Assembly (NCBI RefSeq): GCF_946479975.1
Contig: NZ_CAMLIX010000293.1
Location: forward strand, 1-5,298
Direction of reading: 5' to 3'
From: an uncultured Flavobacterium sp.
GTDB taxonomy: Bacteria > Bacteroidota > Bacteroidia > Flavobacteriales > Flavobacteriaceae
DNA length: 5,298 nucleotides
The notes under the pieces were generated by a model. That model was not told where the DNA came from and did not search any database. It saw nothing but the letters and a program-made list of their open reading frames with translations. The translations under genes were made by a program, and so were the position numbers. Shown here in pieces: positions 1 to 5,298 of this stretch; the stretch's first letter is position 1; the number at the start of each line of letters is the position of its first letter.

Positions 1-94
1 CGATTTTATCACTGTATCCGTCGTTCTTTTTACAAGAAGAGAATCCCATTACAACTGCAAAAAGTAGGATGTTTAATTTTAATAAAGCTTTCAT
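1..94 (-). CDS. Putative lipoprotein, N-terminal fragment (runs off left edge)
   Basis: Reading leftwards from an ATG at 94, 31 codons are open up to the window edge. The product begins with a textbook lipoprotein signal peptide: positive residues K2 and K6, a hydrophobic core at about residues 7-17, then the lipobox F18-S19-S20-C21. Signal peptidase II would cleave before Cys21, which would be lipidated. The following residues, KKNDGYSDKI, are polar and charged, as is common just after the cysteine in Bacteroidota lipoproteins. Whether this stretch acts as a surface-export signal cannot be judged. No Shine-Dalgarno sequence precedes the ATG, which is normal for this phylum, and I see no exact TAnnTTTG promoter upstream. 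The mature function is unknown because almost all of the protein lies outside the window. The gene points the same way as the receptor gene to its right, but a strong terminator separates them, so it probably has its own transcript. Confidence 0.8.
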   Translation of the reverse strand, partial: MKALLKLNILLFAVVMGFSSCKKNDGYSDKI

Positions 95-202
95 AACAAA
101 TGTTTTAAATTTTTATAAAAGCTAAGTAACTATTTATAAAACGGTTTTTTTTATAGTATTTCTATTAATTCTTATATAACCGCAATCCGTTGGGTTAATT
201 AT

Positions 203-227
203 CTTCAAAATACTCTCTTTTTTGAAG
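203..227. repeat. Perfect inverted repeat upstream of the lipoprotein gene
   Basis: CTTCAAAA (203-210) and TTTTGAAG (220-227) form 8-bp perfect arms around a 9-nt spacer. The repeat lies about 110 bp upstream of the lipoprotein ATG in otherwise featureless AT-rich sequence. It could be an operator, a hairpin in the lipoprotein leader, or a chance structure. It lacks the GC-rich stem base of a good intrinsic terminator. The function is not known. Confidence 0.4.
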
Positions 228-274
228 GTAAATCTATATTTCTATGTGTTAAAAATACTTTTTGATACAAATGA

Positions 275-308
275 AAAAAGCCCATAAACCGAAGTTTACA
301 GGCTTTTT
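275..308 (-). terminator. Intrinsic terminator of the TonB-dependent receptor gene
   Basis: Read on the minus strand, this begins 17 nt past the receptor stop codon. The outer stem pairs AAAAAGCC (275-282) with GGCTTTTT (301-308). A 2x2 internal mismatch follows, then an inner stem pairing 285-289 with 294-298. On the minus-strand RNA the inner stem is closed by a C(UUCG)G loop, an exceptionally stable tetraloop. The U-rich tract at the 3' side is what rho-independent termination needs. Because the A and T tracts are symmetrical it could also stop plus-strand transcription, but no plus-strand gene ends here. Confidence 0.85.
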
Positions 309-324
309 ACACTAATAAAGCAAT

Positions 325-2187
325 TTAAAAAGTAACTAATTTAACTCCTAAAGTAAACCATCTTGAAGGCAATGGCACCGCTCCTACTTCATAATAAGTG
401 GCATTAAATATATTTTGCGCATCTAAAAAGATCGTAAATTTATTAATCGACTGACTTACTCTAAAATCATTTACCCAGTAAGATGGTCCAGTGATTCTTT
501 CGTTAAAACGAGTTGCAAACAAAACAGAGAAATCTTTGTATTGATAATCTATTGTATTGGTAATTTGATGTTTTAAAGACGAAATAAGATATTTTGAATA
601 GATTTCTGTTCTCGAACTTTTAAATTCAGAATCCAAATACGTGTATGCTAAAAGAATATTCAATCTAGCATCTTTAGAAAAATCAATTCTGTAAGTACCA
701 CGCAAATTGATTCCGTTAGTGTTTAAATCTCCTGTGTTCTGGCTCTGCCAAGGCACTGTTGTTGCATTACGCATCCAGTCAATATAATTGTCGATTTTTC
801 TGTAGAAATAATTAGCGTTTAAACTCAAGGCTTTTTTATTGTATTTAAAACCAATTTCGCTTTGAAAAGCATTTTCAGAATCTAAATCTGTGTTTCCAAT
901 GTTTCCTGTCTGCTTTAAATACAAATCTGTGAACGATGGAATTCGCTGGCTTGTTCCAACATTTCCAATAATTTTAAAAGCATCTGTAATGGCATAACTT
1001 GCATCGATTCCTGGATAAATCTGCCATTTATAATCGGAATTATAATTTAAATAAGTACCAATATTTACATCTAATTTATCTGTAAAACTTGTTCTATACT
1101 CTGCGTAAACCCCAACATTTTCGCGATCGTGATTACCAATATTTGAAGAGTGAATGTTTTCGTTTCTAAATTCTGCTCCAAAACCAATTTCGCCTTTAGA
1201 TAATTTAACCGTCGAGTTTAATTCACCCGCAATAGAATTGGTATAATGCTGACTTCTACCTACGGCCAAATTAGAGTTTCCTAAGTAACGATAATCATCA
1301 TAATTATAACGATACGTTACCCTCGGCATAATATTCCAGTTTTCTGTAATCGCATGTTTCGATTGGATATTGGCAAAAGTAGTCTGAACAATTTCTGTCG
1401 AATTAATATCTCCCGGCGCTGCGTAAAATCCGTTGGCACCAAAACCATTGTTGATATAACCTGCAGAACCTAAAATTTCATTAGAATCATTGATTTGAAC
1501 ATTTCCTTGGTAGAAAATTTTATTGTTTTCAAATGCCGTATTATAGCGATATCCGTTGCTTTTATCGTGTGAAGCAAAAATCAAATGCTGTTGTTTTTCT
1601 TTCCCTAAAACTGCTCCGGCTTGAACACCAGTTCCGTAAAACGTATCGCCTGTATCGCGCGTATCTTTTTCAAAATTTGAACCTGCATAAGTGCTTACCA
1701 AAAATCCAGAATCGGTTGGTTTTTTAGTGATAATGTTGATTGCTCCAGTTAAACTATTGATTCCGTAAATTCTTGCTGCGGGTCCGCGAACTACTTCAAT
1801 TCTTTCAATAACTTCAACCGGAAGAGGCAGATTCAGCATATTATGAGCCGTTTGAGAATCGATTACTTTTGCTCCATTTAACAAAACAACAGTCTGCTCA
1901 AAACTTCCTCCATCAACACTAATATCTGCCTGAGATCCAAACGGTCCTCTTTGTCTAATATCAACTCCATTTGCATATTGTAATACTTCCTGAAGTGTTC
2001 TTCCTGGAAGTTTTTTTATAGTTTCACTCGAAATCACATATACATTTCTGTTTTGTTTCGAGATTGGTGTATTAAAACGGTTTTCATTAATGATTACCTC
2101 GTTCATCTCGTTTATCGAATCCTTTTTTGACTGCGAATAAACATTAGAACAAATTACTGCAAGCGCAGCAAAGTAGATTTTTTTCAT
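325..2187 (-). CDS. TonB-dependent outer-membrane receptor, BtuB/FepA-like
   Basis: This gene encodes a TonB-dependent outer-membrane transporter of 620 aa, a usual size for a simple vitamin or siderophore-type receptor and shorter than SusC proteins. Residues 1 to about 19 are a signal peptide (lysines at 2-3, hydrophobic core, likely cut near VYS-Q). A possible TonB box, NEVIIN, lies at about 29-34. The plug domain spans about 42-155, with recognisable signatures: LPGRTLQEVL (60-69), a DGG turn (92-94), IERIEVVRGP (127-136) and GAINIIT (148-154). The rest is alternating beta-barrel sequence ending in Phe620, the typical C-terminal aromatic residue for barrel assembly. The ATG at 2187 is preferred over an in-frame TTG at 2208, which falls inside the promoter -7 element and adds residues before the signal peptide. 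No SusD partner or carboxypeptidase-like N-terminal extension is present. The divergent MocR gene is the likely regulator. The substrate is unknown; a BtuB-like plug alone does not prove cobalamin transport, and no cobalamin riboswitch fits in the short leader. Confidence 0.93.
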   Translation of the reverse strand: MKKIYFAALAVICSNVYSQSKKDSINEMNEVIINENRFNTPISKQNRNVYVISSETIKKLPGRTLQEVLQYANGVDIRQRGPFGSQADISVDGGSFEQTVVLLNGAKVIDSQTAHNMLNLPLPVEVIERIEVVRGPAARIYGINSLTGAINIITKKPTDSGFLVSTYAGSNFEKDTRDTGDTFYGTGVQAGAVLGKEKQQHLIFASHDKSNGYRYNTAFENNKIFYQGNVQINDSNEILGSAGYINNGFGANGFYAAPGDINSTEIVQTTFANIQSKHAITENWNIMPRVTYRYNYDDYRYLGNSNLAVGRSQHYTNSIAGELNSTVKLSKGEIGFGAEFRNENIHSSNIGNHDRENVGVYAEYRTSFTDKLDVNIGTYLNYNSDYKWQIYPGIDASYAITDAFKIIGNVGTSQRIPSFTDLYLKQTGNIGNTDLDSENAFQSEIGFKYNKKALSLNANYFYRKIDNYIDWMRNATTVPWQSQNTGDLNTNGINLRGTYRIDFSKDARLNILLAYTYLDSEFKSSRTEIYSKYLISSLKHQITNTIDYQYKDFSVLFATRFNERITGPSYWVNDFRVSQSINKFTIFLDAQNIFNATYYEVGAVPLPSRWFTLGVKLVTF

Positions 2188-2205
2188 TTGGTCAATTTTT
2201 TTTGG

Positions 2206-2213
2206 CAAAAGTA
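2206..2213 (-). promoter_or_regulatory. Promoter -7 element of the receptor gene
   Basis: The minus strand reads TACTTTTG, an exact match to the Bacteroidota -7 consensus TAnnTTTG. Transcription would start around 2200, giving a leader of only about 10-15 nt before the ATG at 2187. At the -33 position, 17 nt upstream, there is only TTTA (2234-2231) instead of TTTG/TTG. The weak -33 suggests the promoter may need activator help, which would suit control by the adjacent MocR regulator. The start site is inferred from the motif. Confidence 0.6.
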
Positions 2214-2242
2214 GTATCTTGCCGTACTAATAAAGTATACCA
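2212..2242. promoter_or_regulatory. Candidate MocR operator in the divergent spacer
   Basis: A perfect palindrome, TAGTA (2212-2216) N8 TACTA (2225-2229), lies between the receptor -7 element and the mocR -7 element. A further related copy, TACCA (2238-2242), repeats the right half-site 13 bp downstream in the same orientation, and GTATAC (2235-2240) is a small palindrome overlapping it. MocR proteins such as GabR and PdxR are known to bind repeated short sites next to divergent target promoters. The assignment here is inference from position and repetition; the half-sites are short and AT-rich, so chance is possible. Confidence 0.4.
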
Positions 2243-2248
2243 GTTTTG
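2219..2248 (+). promoter_or_regulatory. Possible promoter of the MocR gene
   Basis: TTG at 2219-2221 is followed after 19 bp by CAGTTTTG (2241-2248), which fits the Flavobacterium pattern TTG-N17-23-TAnnTTTG with one mismatch (C for T at the first -7 base). The start site would fall at about 2252-2255, at or next to the ATG at 2254, so the mRNA would be leaderless or nearly so. The element overlaps the candidate operator, which would allow autoregulation. Confidence 0.4.
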
Positions 2249-2253
2249 TAATT

Positions 2254-3741
2254 ATGGATAGTCCGGTTGAAATTCCTTTTAAAAGTTTTATGCAGCTTAA
2301 GCCCGAAGAAAATACGGCGCTTTACCTTCAAATTGTTTTTGAATTTATCAAAGCGATTCAGACCGGTTTTCTTCCCGAAGGAACCAAACTTCCCGGTACT
2401 CGAATTCTCTGTAAAGTTCTTGAGGTAAATAGAAATACGTTGATCAAAGCGTTTCAGGATTTGGAATCGCAAGGCTGGATTGAAACACTTCCTAATAAAG
2501 GGACTTTTATATTATCACAGCAAAAACAAAAAAATAAAGCTGATTTTACGATTTCAAAAGAACGAAATCAATCGGAAATAAATAGCGGATTTATTTTTAA
2601 ACGTTCTACAATTCTCGAAAATCCAATTGAAAGCAGCAATCTGCCGTATCAATTCAATGATGGAATGCCAGATTTGAGATTAGTGCAGACCGATGTTTTG
2701 GCCCGATTGTATGTTTCAAAATTAAAAAGACATAAAACCTCCAAAACATACGAACAAATTCAGCTTCGATCTCATTTGAATTTTAAAACGCAATTTGCCA
2801 ATTATTTAAATCTTACACGCGGCATCCGTATTTCGACTTCGAATCTTCTTACTACAAGCAGTCACGAAATTGCTTTATATCTGGTTACAAAAGTCCTTAT
2901 AAATCCTGGAGATAAAGTTGTCGTTGCCTCGCCTGGATATAATATGTCTAATATGACGCTCACAAATACTGAAGCCCAGATTATTTCTATTCCTGTAAAC
3001 GAAGACGGAATTGACACCAAACGTTTGAAAGAAATCTGTGAAACTTCTGAAATTAGATTGCTTTATCTGACCTCTAATTATCATTATCCAACGACGATTT
3101 TGTTGAGTGCTAAAAAAAGAATTGAAGTTTTGGAATCAGCCAATCAATATGGTTTTGTTATTCTAGAAGACGATTACGATTTTGATTTTCATTATGATAA
3201 CAATCCCGTTCTGCCTTTGGCGGCTTTCGATTCCAATCAGCGTGTTGTTTATATTGGTTCTTTTGGAAAATCGCTTCCTTCTGGATTTAGCTACGGTTTT
3301 GTTGCTGCTCCGCCTGAATTCATCAAAGAACTAGAAAAACATCAAAACATTCTCGAACCTGGAATTGATGTAATGAAGGAACAAGTTTTAACCGAATGGA
3401 TTTCTGAAGGTGAAGTGCATCGTCTTTCTAAAAAAAATAAAAAAATCTATAAAGAACGCCGTGATCACTTTGTTTCCTTACTTAATGAAAGATTAAAAGG
3501 CAAAATTAAATTTAGAATTCCGCCAAGAGGACTGGCAATTTGGGTAGAATGGCTCGGCGATTTTAATCTTATTAAGTTTCAAAAAGAATGTTCAAATAAT
3601 GGTTTATTTCTGCCAAAAACTATTTTGTACCAAACTAAAGATTTAACGGCAACGCGTTTGGGTTTTGGCCATTTGGAAAAAGAAGAAATGGAAAAAGCAG
3701 TTTCTATTTTAAACCAAAGTCTTGAAAATATTAGAAAATAA
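2254..3741 (+). CDS. MocR-family (GntR/PdxR-type) transcriptional regulator with aminotransferase-like domain
   Basis: The protein is 495 aa, the normal length for MocR regulators. Residues about 20-88 form a GntR-type winged helix-turn-helix: LYLQI (23-27), GTKLPGTR (43-50), RNTLIKAFQDLESQGWIE (60-77) and the wing GTF (83-85). A charged linker at about 88-130 leads into a fold-type I aminotransferase-like domain, about 131-495. That domain shows PGY (227-229), HYPTT (277-281), the EDDYD motif (305-309) that contacts the PLP ring, the Schiff-base lysine K339 in GSFGKSL, and the C-terminal arginine R468 in TRLGFG, which in relatives holds a ligand carboxylate. Such proteins are DNA-binding regulators that sense PLP or PLP-amino acid adducts rather than metabolic enzymes. 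Position 346 is Ser where the family normally has an Arg in the R-x-G-Y/F motif. The gene diverges from the receptor gene across 66 bp, which makes that receptor the most likely target. The ATG at 2254 puts the wing helix at the expected distance. Confidence 0.93.
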   Translation: MDSPVEIPFKSFMQLKPEENTALYLQIVFEFIKAIQTGFLPEGTKLPGTRILCKVLEVNRNTLIKAFQDLESQGWIETLPNKGTFILSQQKQKNKADFTISKERNQSEINSGFIFKRSTILENPIESSNLPYQFNDGMPDLRLVQTDVLARLYVSKLKRHKTSKTYEQIQLRSHLNFKTQFANYLNLTRGIRISTSNLLTTSSHEIALYLVTKVLINPGDKVVVASPGYNMSNMTLTNTEAQIISIPVNEDGIDTKRLKEICETSEIRLLYLTSNYHYPTTILLSAKKRIEVLESANQYGFVILEDDYDFDFHYDNNPVLPLAAFDSNQRVVYIGSFGKSLPSGFSYGFVAAPPEFIKELEKHQNILEPGIDVMKEQVLTEWISEGEVHRLSKKNKKIYKERRDHFVSLLNERLKGKIKFRIPPRGLAIWVEWLGDFNLIKFQKECSNNGLFLPKTILYQTKDLTATRLGFGHLEKEEMEKAVSILNQSLENIRK

Positions 3742-3762
3742 ATCATTTCCTTATATACTGAT

Positions 3763-3774
3763 AATTATATAATT
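3763..3774. repeat. AT-only palindrome after the MocR gene
   Basis: AATTATATAATT is a perfect 12-bp palindrome located 22 bp after the mocR stop codon. It has no G-C pairs and no following T tract, so it is not a convincing terminator. The 110-bp gap between mocR and the membrane-protein gene therefore has no clear transcript end, and read-through from mocR is possible. Confidence 0.2.
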
Positions 3775-3809
3775 AGTAATTTTAATCGTATAAAAAGCAC
3801 CCAAATTTT

Positions 3810-3850
3810 GGATTTAACTTTGAGAATGTTCCACCTCAAATCTTAAATCC
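3810..3850. repeat. Long interrupted inverted repeat at the promoter and start of the membrane-protein gene
   Basis: The left arm is GGATTTAA (3810-3817), C, TTTGAG (3819-3824). The right arm is CTCAAA (3835-3840), TC, TTAAATCC (3843-3850). Fourteen base pairs match, with one base against two bases unpaired in the middle and a 10-nt loop (3825-3834). The repeat overlaps the -7 element at 3815-3822 and ends one base before the ATG at 3852. As DNA it could be an operator. As RNA it could form only in transcripts that start upstream, where it would cover the translation start. Confidence 0.65.
3815..3822 (+). promoter_or_regulatory. Promoter -7 element of the membrane-protein/ligD operon
   Basis: TAACTTTG matches the Bacteroidota -7 consensus TAnnTTTG exactly. 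The expected start site is near 3827, leaving a leader of about 25 nt before the ATG at 3852. No TTG is found 17-23 bp upstream, so the -33 element is weak or absent. The element lies inside the left arm of the inverted repeat at 3810-3850. Confidence 0.6.
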
Positions 3851-3851
3851 T

Positions 3852-4304
3852 ATGCCCTTTTATGTTTTTTTACAATTGTTGTTTGTCTCCATTACCGCAA
3901 CATCTGCTATGACTTTGTTTAGCTATGCGATATCAATAAGTTTTAGAGAATTATTTAAAGAGCCAGTATTATTAGCCTACGCCATTGACAAATTAAAAAT
4001 TAACCTTTCAGCACAAACCAAAATAACTTGTGGCTGGTTATTTCATTATATAATCGGTTTTGGTTTTGTTGTTGGATATCATATTATTTGGGTAAAGAAT
4101 ATTTTAACCATTTCACCATTAAGCGCTCTCCTACTAGGAGTTATAAGTGGTGTTATTGGCATTATCAGCTGGGTACTTATTTTTAAAACGACCCATTATC
4201 AACCCCCAATTGACTTTAAGGGTTATTATATTCAGCTGTTCTTTGCCCATATAATTTTTGCAATTACAGCCACAGCGCTTTATTCACTTATGTTAATATT
4301 ATAA
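3852..4304 (+). CDS. Unrecognised four-helix inner-membrane protein
   Basis: The product is 150 aa and I do not recognise a named family. The sequence is strongly hydrophobic, with four probable membrane segments at about residues 5-31, 61-82, 90-111 and 126-149. The longest polar stretch, about 32-60 (RELFKEP followed by a short Lys-rich region), sits between helices 1 and 2. A second polar loop at about 112-125 contains HYQPP. Histidines occur in or at the ends of helices: H65 and H77 around helix 2, H115 in the loop and H133 in helix 4. These could matter for function, but nothing proves metal or haem binding. No signal peptide, lipobox or catalytic motif is visible. The start follows a good -7 element by a short leader, and no Shine-Dalgarno sequence is seen. 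The stop is only 11 bp before the ligD start on the same strand, so the two genes are probably co-transcribed. A membrane protein has no obvious role in end joining, so the pairing may simply reflect shared expression. Confidence 0.8.
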   Translation: MPFYVFLQLLFVSITATSAMTLFSYAISISFRELFKEPVLLAYAIDKLKINLSAQTKITCGWLFHYIIGFGFVVGYHIIWVKNILTISPLSALLLGVISGVIGIISWVLIFKTTHYQPPIDFKGYYIQLFFAHIIFAITATALYSLMLIL

Positions 4305-4315
4305 AAACAAAAGCT

Positions 4316-5298
4316 ATGTCATTATCTAAATACAATCAGAAAAGGGATTTTAAGCAAACGCAGGAACCTAAAGGAAAGGTCGAAAAATCGGCTGATGAAT
4401 TAATTTTTGTGGTTCAAAAACATGCAGCTTCTCATTTGCACTATGATTTTAGATTAGAAATGGATGGTGTTCTCAAAAGCTGGGCAGTTCCAAAAGGTCC
4501 GTCTATGGATCCAGAAGTAAAACGTCTGGCTATGATGGTCGAAGATCATCCGTATAGTTACAAAGATTTTGAAGGAACAATTCCGGCTGGAAATTACGGC
4601 GCTGGAAATGTAATTGTTTGGGATCACGGAACGTATACGTCTGACGAAAAAACAGCTTCTGATGAAAAACAAGTATTGGCCGATCTTAAAAAAGGACGTT
4701 TGAGTTTTATTTTGAAAGGAAAAAAATTAAAAGGTGAATTTTCGTTGGTCAAACTTCACGGAAAACAAGAAAACGCTTGGCTTTTAATTAAGAAAGAAGA
4801 CAAATATGCGACTCCCGGTTTAGATATTTTAGAAAAAGACAAATCGGTTATTTCTAAAAGAACTTTGGAAGAATTGGAAGCAAATTCAGAAAAAATCATT
4901 CCTAAAAAGGAAGAAACAAAATCCGTAAAAAAAAAGACTAAAGCCAAAATAGCAAAAGTTTCTTTTGTAAAACCAATGCTGGCAAGCACCACCGAAAAAC
5001 CTTTTGATGATGAGGAATGGATTTTTGAAAATAAATATGACGGTTATCGTACCGTTGCGGTTATAAATCCAAGTCAGGTTGAATTGTTTAGTCGAAATCA
5101 AATTTCTTTTAATAGTCAGTTTAAACCAGTTGCAGATGAATTAAAAGAAATAGATCATACTGTAATTCTGGATGGTGAAGTTGTGGTTGAAAATGATTCG
5201 GGAAGAGCAGATTTCCAAATGCTCCAAAACTACCTGAAAACCGGAATTGGAAATCTAAAATATTATGTTTTTGATTTATTGAATTTGGATGGAAACGA
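4316..5298 (+). CDS. ligD: DNA ligase D (NHEJ), N-terminal part: 3'-phosphoesterase and start of ligase domain
   Basis: An open frame of 327 codons runs from the ATG at 4316 to the window edge. LigD repairs DNA double-strand breaks with the end-binding protein Ku. Residues about 30-160 form the 3'-phosphoesterase domain, which trims 3' phosphates and ribonucleotides. H36, H42, D44, R46, H78 and Y82 match in spacing the Mn-binding and catalytic residues described for Pseudomonas aeruginosa LigD (H42, H48, D50, R52, H84, Y88), so this domain looks active. A Lys/Glu-rich linker at about 173-214 follows. The ATP-dependent ligase domain then begins, with the nucleotidyl-transfer lysine K240 in KYDGYR (240-245), the Glu of LDGEVV at 288, and YYVFDLLNLDG (316-326). 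This order suggests the phosphoesterase-ligase-polymerase layout known from Pseudomonas and many Bacteroidota, with the rest of the ligase and the polymerase domain beyond the window; such proteins are usually about 800-900 aa. The start MSLSKYNQKRDF resembles usual LigD N-termini. No ku gene is visible here. Confidence 0.95.
   Translation, partial: MSLSKYNQKRDFKQTQEPKGKVEKSADELIFVVQKHAASHLHYDFRLEMDGVLKSWAVPKGPSMDPEVKRLAMMVEDHPYSYKDFEGTIPAGNYGAGNVIVWDHGTYTSDEKTASDEKQVLADLKKGRLSFILKGKKLKGEFSLVKLHGKQENAWLLIKKEDKYATPGLDILEKDKSVISKRTLEELEANSEKIIPKKEETKSVKKKTKAKIAKVSFVKPMLASTTEKPFDDEEWIFENKYDGYRTVAVINPSQVELFSRNQISFNSQFKPVADELKEIDHTVILDGEVVVENDSGRADFQMLQNYLKTGIGNLKYYVFDLLNLDGN

Noticed and set aside
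97..104. Near-consensus -7 element (AACATTTG on the minus strand) for the lipoprotein gene
   Set aside because: It has one mismatch and lies only 2 bp before the ATG, so transcription would begin at or inside the coding sequence.
251..263. Hairpin AAAAA-TAC-TTTTT
   Set aside because: It has only A-T pairs and a 3-nt loop in AT-rich DNA, so it is probably chance.
1533..1727. Plus-strand open frame of 64 codons inside the receptor gene
   Set aside because: It lies antisense within a well-supported conserved gene, has no recognisable protein features and no promoter. It is a shadow frame.
325..2187. SusC-type polysaccharide utilisation receptor
   Set aside because: The protein is too short, lacks the N-terminal carboxypeptidase-like extension, and has no SusD gene beside it.
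2188..2205. Cobalamin or other riboswitch upstream of the BtuB-like receptor
   Set aside because: The inferred leader is about 10-15 nt and the whole divergent spacer is 66 bp, too short for a cobalamin riboswitch; no conserved box is present.
2227..2472. Minus-strand open frame overlapping the start of the MocR gene
   Set aside because: It is antisense to the conserved winged-helix region, and its product is low-complexity and basic with no known features.
2254..3741. A metabolic aminotransferase
   Set aside because: The N-terminal GntR-type DNA-binding domain and total length identify a MocR regulator. The aminotransferase-like part is expected to sense ligands, although weak catalysis cannot be excluded from sequence.
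4454..5101. Three minus-strand open frames opposite ligD
   Set aside because: All lie antisense to LigD catalytic motifs, and their Phe-rich composition is what the reverse of Lys/Glu-rich coding sequence gives.

Overview
The window looks like chromosomal DNA from a Bacteroidota bacterium, most likely Flavobacterium or a close relative. The sequence is AT-rich. Start codons lack Shine-Dalgarno sequences and sit behind A/T-rich leaders. Two promoters match the Bacteroidota -7 consensus TAnnTTTG exactly. The protein types (TonB-dependent receptor, lipoprotein with a short signal peptide, LigD starting with its phosphoesterase domain) also fit this group. The genus is inferred from overall resemblance; no database search was possible.

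Left part (1-2187), minus strand: the first 31 codons of a small lipoprotein leave the window at the left edge. A 230-bp spacer follows, holding a perfect inverted repeat and a strong intrinsic terminator with a UUCG tetraloop. Next is a complete TonB-dependent outer-membrane receptor of the BtuB/FepA-like type (620 aa from its likely ATG), which appears to be a single-gene transcript.

Middle (2188-3741): a 66-bp divergent intergenic region separates the receptor from a plus-strand MocR-type regulator, a GntR-family winged helix fused to an aminotransferase-like PLP domain. Back-to-back promoters and a TAGTA-N8-TACTA palindrome are packed into this spacer. The natural reading is that the MocR protein controls the receptor, and perhaps itself, in response to an amine, amino acid or vitamin B6-type ligand. 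No enzyme gene in the window reveals the substrate.

Right part (3742-5298), plus strand: an unrecognised 150-aa four-helix membrane protein is followed 11 bp later by a ligD gene that is cut by the window edge. LigD is the multifunctional DNA ligase of bacterial non-homologous end joining. The visible 327 residues contain an intact 3'-phosphoesterase domain and the start of the ATP-dependent ligase domain. A long interrupted inverted repeat overlaps the -7 element of the membrane-protein promoter and ends directly at its start codon.

Nothing seen amounts to a clearly new system. The points most worth checking are the MocR/receptor pair with its compact operator region, the membrane protein linked to ligD, the inverted repeat at that operon's promoter, and the altered PLP-site residues in the MocR protein.
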